Assembly (NCBI GenBank): GCA_009699875.1
Contig: WLNI01000001.1
Coordinates: 372,001 to 436,000 of the forward strand
Direction: 5' to 3'
DNA from: Actinomycetota bacterium
GTDB taxonomy: Bacteria > Actinomycetota > Acidimicrobiia > Acidimicrobiales > RAAP-2
Length of the DNA stretch: 64,000 bases
Numbering within the stretch: the stretch's first letter is position 1; each line of letters begins with the position of its first letter. This document shows positions 50,521-59,834 of this stretch, piece after piece. The position numbers were made by a program, and so were the translations under genes. The notes below the pieces were generated by a model. That model was not told the origin of the DNA, ran no database searches, and was given only the letters and a program-made list of their open reading frames with translations.

Positions 50521-51197
50521 TGGCAGTCTTGCTGCAAGACGTCCTGAAAGCTCAAGGTCGCTCCAACAAACTCAGTGCGCTCCCGTGTGCGGTGGTGACA
50601 ATGGAACTCCAACGAGGCGTGATGGGAGATCTTGCCTCGTTCCCTGACCTCGCTGCAGTTGCCAAAAGCGTGGGGGTCCCAGAACACGCTGGCGAGTTAG
50701 CTGCACTCGCTCGAGAACTCCATATCCCTGTTGTCCACTGCACGGCTGAGTTTCGAAGTGACCGTGCAGGGACGTTAACCAATACTCCGCTCCACACCAC
50801 CCTTTTGCGAAACCCCGCGCACCTCCTAGAAGAGACTCCCGCTACGGAATTAATCCCAGAGCTCAGGCTCTCTCCTGCTGACATTGTTCTTCCTCGTCGC
50901 CATGGCGTCTCCCCGTTCACTGGGACGAATCTTGATGCCACCTTAAGAAACCTTGGAGTACAGACGCTCATTGTCACTGGCGTCTCACTCAATATTGGAG
51001 TGATCGGACTCTGCATCGAGGCAGTCAACCTTGGCTACAGCGTTGTCATTGCGACTGATGCGGTGTGTGGGGTCCCCCTCGACTTTGGTCAAGAGATTCT
51101 TACCCATTCTCTCCGTCTTCTCGCCATATTGGCAACGACCGCAGAACTACTTGTCGCCCTGCGTAGCGAAGGTGCCTCGGGCCAAGATAACCTCTAA
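50520..51197 (+). CDS. Isochorismatase-like (cysteine hydrolase fold) protein lacking the catalytic Cys
   Basis: Fold motifs HIPVVHCTAEFRSD and GVSPFTGTNLDATLRNLGVQTLIVTGVSLNIGVIGLCIEAVNLGYSVVIATDAVCGVP; start overlaps the upstream stop. Confidence 0.82.
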   Translation: MAVLLQDVLKAQGRSNKLSALPCAVVTMELQRGVMGDLASFPDLAAVAKSVGVPEHAGELAALARELHIPVVHCTAEFRSDRAGTLTNTPLHTTLLRNPAHLLEETPATELIPELRLSPADIVLPRRHGVSPFTGTNLDATLRNLGVQTLIVTGVSLNIGVIGLCIEAVNLGYSVVIATDAVCGVPLDFGQEILTHSLRLLAILATTAELLVALRSEGASGQDNL

Positions 51198-51201
51198 TCC
51201 A

Positions 51202-52908
51202 ATGTCTCCCCCGGACGAACCCACCCCTGAACATCCCCTCGGCCAGCCTTCTCCAGGCTCTGAGGTTCCCGTGGCTGACACCGCGACTCCGAATGAATCC
51301 TCAAAGGCTCCAAAAGGGCCTCAGCACGCTGCAGCAAAGAAACGGCGGAGATTTTGGCCACGTCGACGATGGGTGCAAGTTGTCACCATTGTGGCCATCG
51401 TGGTGGTCCTTCTCCTCGCTGCTCTCGCTGGATATGCCTACTACCAAGCCAACCGAATCAATCACGTCGACGTCAACGGCCTCACTGCAGAGACCAGTTC
51501 GGGCGCTGGCAAAGGCACTGAAAATATCTTGATGGTGGGATCAACCGATCGTTGTGCTTTAAAAGTACAAAACCCCATCTACGGAATCTGCTCCCAGGGT
51601 GTCACTGGTGTCAATAGTGACGTCATCATGATTCTGCACCTTGACTGGACGACTTCAAAAATGTCAGTGCTTTCGATTCCTCGAGACACCTTCATTCCAA
51701 ATGCTCGATCCACTGGTCCCAACAAAATCGACGCAGCCCTCTCTGAGGGTCCCACGCAGTTGGTCAAAGCAATTCAAGAAGATTTTGGGATTCCCATCCA
51801 ACACTTTGTTGAGTTGAACTTCGAAACCTTTGCGAGCGTGGTTGACGCCCTTGGTGGTTTAAATATGTATTTCCCAATGCCCGTCTATGACGCATACTCA
51901 CAGCTCCACCAACTCACTCCGGGCTGCGTGAAGCTCAATGGAACTGAAGCTCTCGCCGTTGTCCGAGCACGTCACCTTCAGTACCAATCGAGTTCTGCAA
52001 ATGGTTCCAACCCTTCGAACTGGCCGCAAGAAAACTTAAGTGACCTTGCCCGTATTCGTCGAGATCACGAGTTTCTCCGCGTGTTGGGTGATCAAGTGAA
52101 AAAACAAGGACTGGGCAATCCAATTACCGATGCAAAATTGGTGAATGCCATCGCTCCCCAACTCACCGTCGACCAAGGTTTCTCAACGAGCCACATGATT
52201 GCGATGATTGGTCAATTCCAAGGAACAGACGCATTTAAGACACCGCAGTACACACTTCCTGTGATGACGTCGACCTCGTTCTCGTACGTGTACCAGGGCT
52301 ATAACTACGGCAACGTGACCTTTCCCGTTAATGGCGAGGGTCTGGCGACAATTGGGGCGTTCCTTAACCTTCCACCTTTGACAAATACGATGACCGGTCA
52401 ACCGCTGCCGAGCCCTTCAGCAACGAACGTGAGCATTTTGAACCAAAGTGGAATCTCGAGTGCGGGAGATGCTGCTTCGACGGCGATGAAGGCACTTGGC
52501 TTCAACGTCTCTTCTGTGACGCAAGGAACGCCACCAGGAAATCCCGCAGAGACCGTGGTTGCCTATAACTCTCTCAACCCAGATGTCATCGCCCAAGCTC
52601 AAATGGTATTGAGATCGATGTCCGGACAGACCATCATGGCCTACGAACCGAATTTAACGAGCCCGGTGACCTTGATGTTGGGTTCGACGTACTCCATCTA
52701 TACCCCAGAAATCTTTTTGCCATTCACCACACCAACAACCAAGGCAAACAACACAACAACAACGATGAAGGCTTCAAGCACTACGACAACAACGGCACCT
52801 TCGACGACGACGACCATTCCTGGCTTTTCTGCACCGAATAGCTCAACGACAAAACTCGAGCCATGGGATCCTCGGTCCTGCAATAAGTCCGGAGGGGCTG
52901 GTCCCTAG
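51202..52908 (+). CDS. LytR-CpsA-Psr (LCP) family protein with LytR_C domain
   Basis: One TM after basic segment KKRRRFWPRRR; NSDVIMILHLDWTTSKMSVLSIPRDTFI, KIDAALSEGPTQLV, LNGTEALAVVRARHL; Thr-rich C-terminal tail. Confidence 0.9.
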   Translation: MSPPDEPTPEHPLGQPSPGSEVPVADTATPNESSKAPKGPQHAAAKKRRRFWPRRRWVQVVTIVAIVVVLLLAALAGYAYYQANRINHVDVNGLTAETSSGAGKGTENILMVGSTDRCALKVQNPIYGICSQGVTGVNSDVIMILHLDWTTSKMSVLSIPRDTFIPNARSTGPNKIDAALSEGPTQLVKAIQEDFGIPIQHFVELNFETFASVVDALGGLNMYFPMPVYDAYSQLHQLTPGCVKLNGTEALAVVRARHLQYQSSSANGSNPSNWPQENLSDLARIRRDHEFLRVLGDQVKKQGLGNPITDAKLVNAIAPQLTVDQGFSTSHMIAMIGQFQGTDAFKTPQYTLPVMTSTSFSYVYQGYNYGNVTFPVNGEGLATIGAFLNLPPLTNTMTGQPLPSPSATNVSILNQSGISSAGDAASTAMKALGFNVSSVTQGTPPGNPAETVVAYNSLNPDVIAQAQMVLRSMSGQTIMAYEPNLTSPVTLMLGSTYSIYTPEIFLPFTTPTTKANNTTTTMKASSTTTTTAPSTTTTIPGFSAPNSSTTKLEPWDPRSCNKSGGAGP

Positions 52909-52996
52909 CATTGAGCCTCTTCCCTGAGGCATCCTCCTCCTCGTCTAGATTTGCGACGTAGATCTTGGAGATTCCGACAGGGCAAGAGAAAGGGTA

Positions 52997-54682
52997 ATGG
53001 GACTTATGGTTGATACAAGCACCATCGCTGGGCTCATTCATGCCCGACAAGATGACGAGAACGTTGGAATTCTGAGCGCAGACGGCGACTTGACACACTC
53101 ACGTGTTGTCGAATTGGCAGCACAGCGCGGTACGTGGCTAGCGAAAAACCGGCTCCCCGGTCCATTTCATATCGCAGTGCTGTCCGATAACTCCGTTGAG
53201 TACCTCTTGTGGCTCGAAGCAGCTGCGCTTGTTGGGGCCTGCGTGGTCGGAGCAAACACGACCCATAGAGGCGATGAGTTGGCTCGAGACCTTGCTCACA
53301 CAGAGTGCCAACTTCTCATCACTTCGCCTTCCTACTCCCCTCTTGTTGCCGGGCTTGACCTTGGACCCGCACTCGGAACGGTCCATGAAGATAACCAGCG
53401 AGTGCTGACCTTGGGCTCAGACGGCTTCTATGAGAACCTCTTGCCTTTCGAAGGGGCCCGGGCATCTGACTTGCCTAGTGATGACATCTCTGCATCCACT
53501 CTGGGCTATCTGTTGTTTACCTCGGGCACTTCTGGCGCACCAAAGGCCGTGAAGTGTTCTCAGGGACGCTTAGCGATGATCTCTGGGATCGTTGCCCAGA
53601 TGTACGCTCTCACTCCCGACGACGTCTGTTATGCCGCCATGCCTCTGTTCCATTCAAATGCACTGATGGCTGGATGGGGGCCCAGTTTGGCGGGGGCATC
53701 TGCCGTCGCAGTCCCCAGCACCGAGCGATTTTCAGCCTCTGGCTTTCTCCCCGATGTTCGCCGTTTTGGGGTCACGTACTTTAACTATGTCGGCAAACCA
53801 CTCTCGTATATTTTGGCCACAGCTCAGCAGGATGACGATGCAAAGAATACCCTTCGCCAGTGTTTTGGAAATGAAGCCGCCCCAGATGACATCGACCGTT
53901 TTGCTCAACGCTTTGGATGTGCGGTCGCCGAGGCCTACGGCTCCTCCGAAGGGGGCGCCAACGTCGCTCGAACCCCTGACTCGCCTCCTGGCGCTCTTGG
54001 ACGGGCCCCAGAAGGCACACTCGTCCTTGACCCTGAGACTGGGGCAGAATGCCCGCCAGCTCAATTCGATGAATCGGGTCGACTCTTGAATGCAGAAGCC
54101 TGCATTGGCGAGTTGGTTTCCCTCTCGGGAGGGCAGTCGTTCGAAGGGTACTGGCAGAACGAAGAGGCCATGGAGGCTCGGCTGCGTGATGGCTATTACT
54201 GGACGGGAGACTTGGCCTATCGAGACGAAGCGGGTTTCTTCTACTTCGCTGGCCGGGACCACGACTGGATGCGTGTCGATGGCGAGAATTTCGCGGCCGC
54301 CCCAATCGAGCGAATCTTGCAGCGTCACGATGACATCGTCATCGCCGCGGTCTACGCCGTTCCTGACGAAACTGTAGGTGATCAACCAATGACCGCAGTT
54401 GAGTACGCCAAAGACCCGAAAGATTTTAATCCAGAAGCCTTTTCTGAATTCCTCTCCCACCAAGAGGATCTTGGGACAAAGTGGGCGCCGAAATACATTC
54501 GAGTTATGTCCACTCTTCCAAAAACCGCAACGTCGAAAGTGATCAAGAAAAGTTTGCGGGCCGAGCGGTGGAACACGCCAGAACGAGTGTGGTGGCGGCC
54601 AACAAAAGACCTTTCCTATGTGCTTCTTTCACCAGAAGAAGCAGTCCAGCTCAACGAACTGGTTCAAGACCGAGTGCTCTAA
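52997..54682 (+). CDS. Acyl-CoA synthetase, FadD17-like
   Basis: LWLEAAALVGACVVGANTTHRGDELARDLAHTECQLL, LLFTSGTSGAPKAVKCSQGR, YWTGDLAYRDEAGFFYFAGRDHDWMRVDGENFA. Confidence 0.87.
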   Translation: MGLMVDTSTIAGLIHARQDDENVGILSADGDLTHSRVVELAAQRGTWLAKNRLPGPFHIAVLSDNSVEYLLWLEAAALVGACVVGANTTHRGDELARDLAHTECQLLITSPSYSPLVAGLDLGPALGTVHEDNQRVLTLGSDGFYENLLPFEGARASDLPSDDISASTLGYLLFTSGTSGAPKAVKCSQGRLAMISGIVAQMYALTPDDVCYAAMPLFHSNALMAGWGPSLAGASAVAVPSTERFSASGFLPDVRRFGVTYFNYVGKPLSYILATAQQDDDAKNTLRQCFGNEAAPDDIDRFAQRFGCAVAEAYGSSEGGANVARTPDSPPGALGRAPEGTLVLDPETGAECPPAQFDESGRLLNAEACIGELVSLSGGQSFEGYWQNEEAMEARLRDGYYWTGDLAYRDEAGFFYFAGRDHDWMRVDGENFAAAPIERILQRHDDIVIAAVYAVPDETVGDQPMTAVEYAKDPKDFNPEAFSEFLSHQEDLGTKWAPKYIRVMSTLPKTATSKVIKKSLRAERWNTPERVWWRPTKDLSYVLLSPEEAVQLNELVQDRVL

Positions 54683-54688
54683 GCGCCC

Positions 54689-55873
54689 TTATCGGTCAGT
54701 GCTGAGAACAAGACCACTTGTGGGGACTCCGGTTCCCGCAGTCACAACAATATTCTCAAGAGATTCCACCTGGTTCACGGCGTGGCCTCGAACTTGTCGA
54801 ACAGCTTCTGCGATGCCATTCATTCCGTGGAGATAGGCCTCGCCTAGTTGACCGCCATGCATATTCATTGGAAGCTCTCCGCCAATTTCTAAGCGACCAC
54901 CTTGGATAAAATCTTTAGCTTCGCCCTTTGCACAAAAACCGAGTTCCTCTAACTGATAGAGCACGTAGGGAGTGAAGTGGTCGTAGAGGATTGCGGCATC
55001 CATGTCGCTTGGACCCATCCCACTTGTCTCCCAAAGTTGACGTGCCACCACTGACATCTCGGGAAGGCCCAAGAGGTCGTCGCGGTAGTAACTCGTCATC
55101 ATGTCTTGTCCCGCACCAGAGCCTTGGGCAGCAGCCTGGATGATGACCGGTCTCTGGGGAAGATCACGAGCGCGTTCTTTGCTGGTGACGACAATGGCCT
55201 GTGCGCCATCGGTCTCTTGACAGCAGTCCAGAAGGTGGAGCGGCTCAACAATCCAACGAGATGCTTGGTGTTCTTCCATCGTGATGGGTTGTTCGTAAAA
55301 CCAGGCCTTTGGATTCGTCGCCGCATGTTTTCTGTCGAGGACGGCAATTGTCCCAAGGTCTTCACTGGTTGCCCCCGTCATGTGCAGATAGCGTTGCGCA
55401 GCTAACGCGACCCAGGATGCTGGTGTCAAAAGCCCGACGGGCATATAGGTGGCGAGATGCGCACTTTCAGCGTTGGCCAGCGGCGGTCGTCCCTGGACCC
55501 CAGCGCCGAAACGGTTCCCGGAGCGCTCATTAAACGCTCGGTAGCACACGACGTAGTCAGCAACCCCTGCTTCGACCGCCAAGGCCGCTTGTTGAATTGT
55601 TCCACAGGCGGCTCCTCCGCCGTAGTGGATCCGGCTGAAGAACGTCAGCTCTCCCATGCCGAGGGAACGAGCGATATCAACATCAGGATTTGTATCAGAA
55701 GAAAAGGTCACCATCCCTGAAACGTCACTCGGCTGGATACCCGCATCATCAATCGCTGCTTTGACGGCCTCAACAGCGAGGCGGAGTTCCGAGCGACCAG
55801 AGTTTTTTGAAAATTCTGTGGCTCCAATGCCAACGATTGCTGTGTTGCCAGCAAAACTGTGCGCGCTCATCAA
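54689..55873 (-). CDS. ltp2: Thiolase-fold lipid-transfer protein, Ltp2-like (side-chain retro-aldolase)
   Basis: TAIVGIGATEFSKNSGRSELRLAVEAVKAAIDDAG, IHYGGGAACGTIQQAALAVEAG, NMHGGQLGEAYLHGMNGIAEAVRQVRG. Confidence 0.87.
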   Translation of the reverse strand: MMSAHSFAGNTAIVGIGATEFSKNSGRSELRLAVEAVKAAIDDAGIQPSDVSGMVTFSSDTNPDVDIARSLGMGELTFFSRIHYGGGAACGTIQQAALAVEAGVADYVVCYRAFNERSGNRFGAGVQGRPPLANAESAHLATYMPVGLLTPASWVALAAQRYLHMTGATSEDLGTIAVLDRKHAATNPKAWFYEQPITMEEHQASRWIVEPLHLLDCCQETDGAQAIVVTSKERARDLPQRPVIIQAAAQGSGAGQDMMTSYYRDDLLGLPEMSVVARQLWETSGMGPSDMDAAILYDHFTPYVLYQLEELGFCAKGEAKDFIQGGRLEIGGELPMNMHGGQLGEAYLHGMNGIAEAVRQVRGHAVNQVESLENIVVTAGTGVPTSGLVLSTDR

Positions 55874-56307
55874 ACTTCCTGCTTTGGAAGAGTGAGAGAA
55901 ACTGTTCCTACGACGTGATTCCCCATTGTGTTAGCACCAGCTATCGACACGTCAACAACTCCACGTGCGGGATCGACTTCATCGTCTCTGAGCGCGATCA
56001 CTTCGCCTGTGAAGACCATGGTGTCGTCTGGGTAGTTTGGGACGCCGAGGCGAATATCTACTCTCGATAAGAATCCCCCGGGACCAGTCCAATCAGTGAC
56101 GTATCGTCCAACAAGCCCATTGGTTGTCAGGATGTTCATAAAGATATCCTTACTCCCACGCTCTTTGGCAAGATCGCTGTCGTGATGAACATCTTGGTAG
56201 TCACGGCTCGCCACTGCGCCGGCCACAATCAAGGTCCGTGTGATGGGGATCGAGACCGTCGGCAGTTTCTCTCCAACCGACAGTGAAGGAAAAGTTCGAG
56301 TCTTCAT
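55870..56307 (-). CDS. chsH1: MaoC-like hydratase subunit, ChsH1-like
   Basis: VASRDYQDVHHDSDLAKERGSKDIFMNILTTNGLVGRYVTDWTGPGG; between ltp2- and fadE28-like genes. Confidence 0.85.
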   Translation of the reverse strand: MKTRTFPSLSVGEKLPTVSIPITRTLIVAGAVASRDYQDVHHDSDLAKERGSKDIFMNILTTNGLVGRYVTDWTGPGGFLSRVDIRLGVPNYPDDTMVFTGEVIALRDDEVDPARGVVDVSIAGANTMGNHVVGTVSLTLPKQEV

Positions 56308-57446
56308 TAGCGGTGCATGATCTCGTCAGGTCGTTGCGCAATAAGTGTGCCAAGGCGCGAGAGCTGGAGACTTGGGCTCCCGAGCTCAAGTTCAATCTGC
56401 TTGCCCCAAAGGAAGTACCGGTGAATTGGGTACCCAATATCTGCACCAGTTCCCCCGTGCAAGTGCTGTGTGGCATGAACAACGCGTTGACCACGGTCTG
56501 CTGCTTGCCATTTCGCCACTAATACGGACTCAGTAGCCGGAAGATTCCCATCAATCCGCCATGCCGCCTGCCATGCCGTGACTCGAATCGCTTCGAGGTC
56601 AATGGCCGCATCGGCAGCTCGAAGCATTGTCCCTTGGAAAGTAGAAAGCGGCCGGCCGAACTGTTCTCGTTCATTCAAATGCGCCGCCGTCTGGGCTAAG
56701 GCTGCTTCACAGACTCCGATTTGGGTCAATGCCAACGCCGTCATTGCACTGTCGAGCATGAACGCTGTCGCCTCCACCCCACGATCTGGTCCTGCCACCA
56801 GGTCGGCTGGACCAACCGCAACGCTGTCGAAATGCACGTGAGGGTGAACGGCTCGATTTGTCGTTTCCGCTCGCTCGAGTGTGACCCCACTCTGATTCTT
56901 CGAAATCATGGCAACGATCACTCCGTCGCCCTCGATTCGAACAGGAACCAAGATGGCGTCTGCCACGTGGGCAAACGGCACTGCGTTGGCTGTACCACTC
57001 ACGATCCACTCGGATCCTTGAAGAACCGCAGTGAGGGCAGGAAGTTGTCGTGGAGAGGTGCTCACGTCAGCGATCGCTGAGGTCAAGATGGCGTTGCCTG
57101 CAACGACCTGAGGGAGCCACTTTTCTTTTAACGGCGTGGGACCAAATTTTGCCAAGGGGAGGACTCCGCCGACAAGGGTGGCGAGCAGGGGAATTGGCGC
57201 CACAACTTTTCCTTGCTCTTCAAGCATCAGGCCGGCCTCAATGAGACCTCCACCGATCCCACCTAAGACCTCAGGAGTTCCTACGCCGAGTAGATCAGCC
57301 TCTGCGAGGGCACGCCAGAGTTCACGATCAACTCGATCCGTGGTGGCTTCGATCTCGGCAACTCGATCAGGCGTCACCATGCCAGCAAAAATTCCACTGG
57401 CGGTCTCTCGAATGGCATGTTGTTCATCAGTAAAATCAAAATCCAT
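56307..57446 (-). CDS. Acyl-CoA dehydrogenase, ChsE1/FadE28-like
   Basis: MDFDFTDEQHAIRETASGIFAG, ATQHLHGGTGADIGYPIHRYFLWGKQIELELG; start at MDFDF (57446). Confidence 0.87.
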   Translation of the reverse strand: MDFDFTDEQHAIRETASGIFAGMVTPDRVAEIEATTDRVDRELWRALAEADLLGVGTPEVLGGIGGGLIEAGLMLEEQGKVVAPIPLLATLVGGVLPLAKFGPTPLKEKWLPQVVAGNAILTSAIADVSTSPRQLPALTAVLQGSEWIVSGTANAVPFAHVADAILVPVRIEGDGVIVAMISKNQSGVTLERAETTNRAVHPHVHFDSVAVGPADLVAGPDRGVEATAFMLDSAMTALALTQIGVCEAALAQTAAHLNEREQFGRPLSTFQGTMLRAADAAIDLEAIRVTAWQAAWRIDGNLPATESVLVAKWQAADRGQRVVHATQHLHGGTGADIGYPIHRYFLWGKQIELELGSPSLQLSRLGTLIAQRPDEIMHR

Positions 57447-57459
57447 GAGATCTACTTTC

Positions 57460-58458
57460 CTATGAGGCTGCCGAGATAAAGATCGGCAGGCTGAGTTCAT
57501 CATCTAATTTGTCGATTCGTGCCTGAACACGCATTCCAATTGCGATCGAGTCAACGTCAAGATCCAAGTTCGCCACAATGCGTGTTCCCTCGTCTAAGGC
57601 AATCAACCCAATCGGGAGTGGGTACTCAAATGAAGGGACCTGTGGGTAGTGGACCACGACGAAGCTGTAGATCTCTCCTGCTCCAGCTGACTCAACGGTG
57701 TCCCACTCCAATGACCCACACGCGCCACAACCGGGCAGTGATGGATGGCGGAGCGTTCCACATTCTGTGCAGTGTTGAATCAGGAGTTTGCCGGCCTTGA
57801 GCCCTTCATAGAAATACTCATTATCTTGTGTGATGGCTGGGCGAGGCCGTGGCGGCATTGTCGGCGCTTGCGCACCAGGAGCGAACTTCAAAATACGAAA
57901 TCTCATTGTTCCAACGTGCTCTGCCGACGTGATTGCGTTGGTTCGACCTTCTGGATCCTCAGGGAACGAGTCATCAACAACGTAGAAGTCCGAGCGTGTG
58001 GTCGAAAACCGACCTACCCCAAGTCCTGTCTTTTTCACGTCGCTGATCGTTTCAATCACCGACGACACGGCAATGCGCTCGCCGGGCTTCAGGGGGCGAA
58101 GATACTCCTGCTCGCAGTTTGTTGCGACGACTGACGTAAAGCCTTCTTCATCTAAGAGTCGCATCATGCGATCGTTTGGGTGCTCGATCTCTTTTACTTG
58201 GCCACGCTGCGAATCGCGCTCAAGTGTTCCTGTGAGTCCCACCATTGACCACGCTTGGAGCATGGTCGGTGGAGCAATCACACTTTCGAGACCAACTTCT
58301 AGGGCGGCTCCAGCGTCAACGTAGATGGGATTGGCGTCACCCATTGCTTCAACCCAATGTCGAATCATTGGTTCATTCACTGGGTCAAGACCAACCCAAG
58401 GCGGACCGGTTGATTGACCAACGAGTTCAGCGAGCGAGTGGGAGTGGTCTTGGGTCAC
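57460..58458 (-). CDS. chsH2: MaoC N-domain plus DUF35 OB-fold fusion, ChsH2-like
   Basis: N-terminal MaoC region (GDANPIYVDAGAALEVGLESVIAPPTMLQAWSM), C-terminal rubredoxin-like CTECGTLRHPSLPGCGACGS plus OB fold. Confidence 0.9.
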   Translation of the reverse strand: MTQDHSHSLAELVGQSTGPPWVGLDPVNEPMIRHWVEAMGDANPIYVDAGAALEVGLESVIAPPTMLQAWSMVGLTGTLERDSQRGQVKEIEHPNDRMMRLLDEEGFTSVVATNCEQEYLRPLKPGERIAVSSVIETISDVKKTGLGVGRFSTTRSDFYVVDDSFPEDPEGRTNAITSAEHVGTMRFRILKFAPGAQAPTMPPRPRPAITQDNEYFYEGLKAGKLLIQHCTECGTLRHPSLPGCGACGSLEWDTVESAGAGEIYSFVVVHYPQVPSFEYPLPIGLIALDEGTRIVANLDLDVDSIAIGMRVQARIDKLDDELSLPIFISAAS

Positions 58459-58478
58459 GAAGGAGGTCCTGGAGTTAC

Positions 58479-59657
58479 TTAGCGCTTGGCGCGTTTCATG
58501 CCTAAGCCTGCCATGGCCAAGATCTCACGCTGGACTTCGTTGACACCGCCACCAAAGGTATTGATCTGAGCCTGACGTGCTGAGGTTTCTAAGCGACCTT
58601 CGAGAATGGCTCCTGGTGAATTTGGTGCGAGATACCCCGCTGAGCCGACGATGCCAAGAAGTAATCGGTAGATCTCAATGATGCGTTCTGTCCCAAAGAC
58701 CTTCATCGCCGAAGAGTCCGCAGCACCGACTTCGTCGCGAGCAACGAGGACCGCCATTCGCCAGTTCAGTAACCACATCGCTTGGAGCTCCGCGTCACAT
58801 CGAGCCAAGTCCTGAGAGACCCAGTCATGATCAATCACGCGAGATCCGTCATCAAGGACTGTCTCTCGAGCCCAGTCAGCCACCTGCGCAAAAAGCTTGT
58901 GTCCGAGTCCAGCCCAGGCGGCCAGGCCAACACGCTCGTGGTTGAGCTGCATGGTGATCATTCTCCAGCCTTCATTTTCCTGGCCAACCAACTCCGTGAC
59001 CGGGACTCTGACGTCTTGGTAGTAGGTCGCAGTCGTTGAAATACCACCAACCGTCATAATCGGACTCCACTCAAAACCTTCAGCAGAAGTTGGAACGCAG
59101 ATGATCGAAATTCCTTTGTGCTTCGGGGCATCGACGTCCGTGCGGCAGGCAAGCCAGATGTAGTCAGCATCATTGGCCCCCGAGGTGTAGATCTTGTTCC
59201 CGTTGATGACGTACTCGTCTCCGTCCTTGACCGCACGTGTACTCAGTGCAGCGAGATCTGTTCCAGCTTGTGGCTCGGTATAGCCAATAGCGAAGATCAA
59301 TTCACCGGCGAGAATCTTGGGAAGGTAAAACGATTTCATCTCATCGGTTCCGTACGTCATCATCGTTGGACCGACGGTATTGATCGTCACGAAGGGGAAT
59401 GGGGCCCCGGCTCGACGAGTCTCATCAAAGAAAATAAATTGGTCGGTCGCTGGTCGACCCTGACCACCAAACTCTTGTGGCCACCCAATACCGAGCCAGC
59501 CGTCTTTTCCCATGCGCATGACGACGTCTCGCCACACTTCTCCGCCTTCACCCGCCGCTGCGAGTCCGTCCCGAACCTCAGGGGTCAGGATCTCTTCGTA
59601 GTACGCGCGCAGTTCGTGGCGAAGTGCCATCTGCTCAGTTGTCTCTTCAAGGAACAT
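58479..59657 (-). CDS. Acyl-CoA dehydrogenase, ChsE2/FadE29-like
   Basis: GIGWPQEFGGQGRPATDQFIFFDETRRAGAPFPFVTINTVGPTMM, GYTEPQAGTDLAAL, NTFGGGVNEVQREILAMAGLGMKRAKR. Confidence 0.9.
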   Translation of the reverse strand: MFLEETTEQMALRHELRAYYEEILTPEVRDGLAAAGEGGEVWRDVVMRMGKDGWLGIGWPQEFGGQGRPATDQFIFFDETRRAGAPFPFVTINTVGPTMMTYGTDEMKSFYLPKILAGELIFAIGYTEPQAGTDLAALSTRAVKDGDEYVINGNKIYTSGANDADYIWLACRTDVDAPKHKGISIICVPTSAEGFEWSPIMTVGGISTTATYYQDVRVPVTELVGQENEGWRMITMQLNHERVGLAAWAGLGHKLFAQVADWARETVLDDGSRVIDHDWVSQDLARCDAELQAMWLLNWRMAVLVARDEVGAADSSAMKVFGTERIIEIYRLLLGIVGSAGYLAPNSPGAILEGRLETSARQAQINTFGGGVNEVQREILAMAGLGMKRAKR

Positions 59658-59708
59658 TAGATTCTGGCCTCCTTTAGCCTCTTGATCACTTTAGCGACCA
59701 GAGAAAAT

Positions 59709-59722
59709 GTAACATGTTCTAG
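59709..59722. promoter_or_regulatory. KstR-type operator, site 1
   Basis: TGTAACATGTTCTA is an exact match to TNNAACNNGTTNNA; 52 bp upstream of the fadE29-like start. Confidence 0.75.
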
Positions 59723-59785
59723 TTCTTAGGTACGAGCCTATTTTCGTAGCCTAAAGGCAAGACCTCTCTCCCCGGTTATCATCAC

Positions 59786-59799
59786 TGAAACGTGTTCTA
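59786..59799. promoter_or_regulatory. KstR-type operator, site 2
   Basis: TGAAACGTGTTCTA is an exact match to TNNAACNNGTTNNA; 36 bp upstream of the LLM start. Confidence 0.75.
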
Positions 59800-59834
59800 G
59801 CCGCTCGAGAGATCCTGGGGTAAGGAGGAGTTTC

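Noticed and set aside
52728-52850. Repeat array (ACA/ACG-rich) as a possible CRISPR or microsatellite element
   Set aside because: It is in-frame low-complexity Thr/Ser coding sequence at the end of the LCP gene, with no repeat-spacer structure.
53732-54463. 243-aa minus-strand ORF opposite the FadD17-like gene
   Set aside because: Overlaps a strongly conserved adenylate-forming enzyme frame; composition looks like an antisense artefact.
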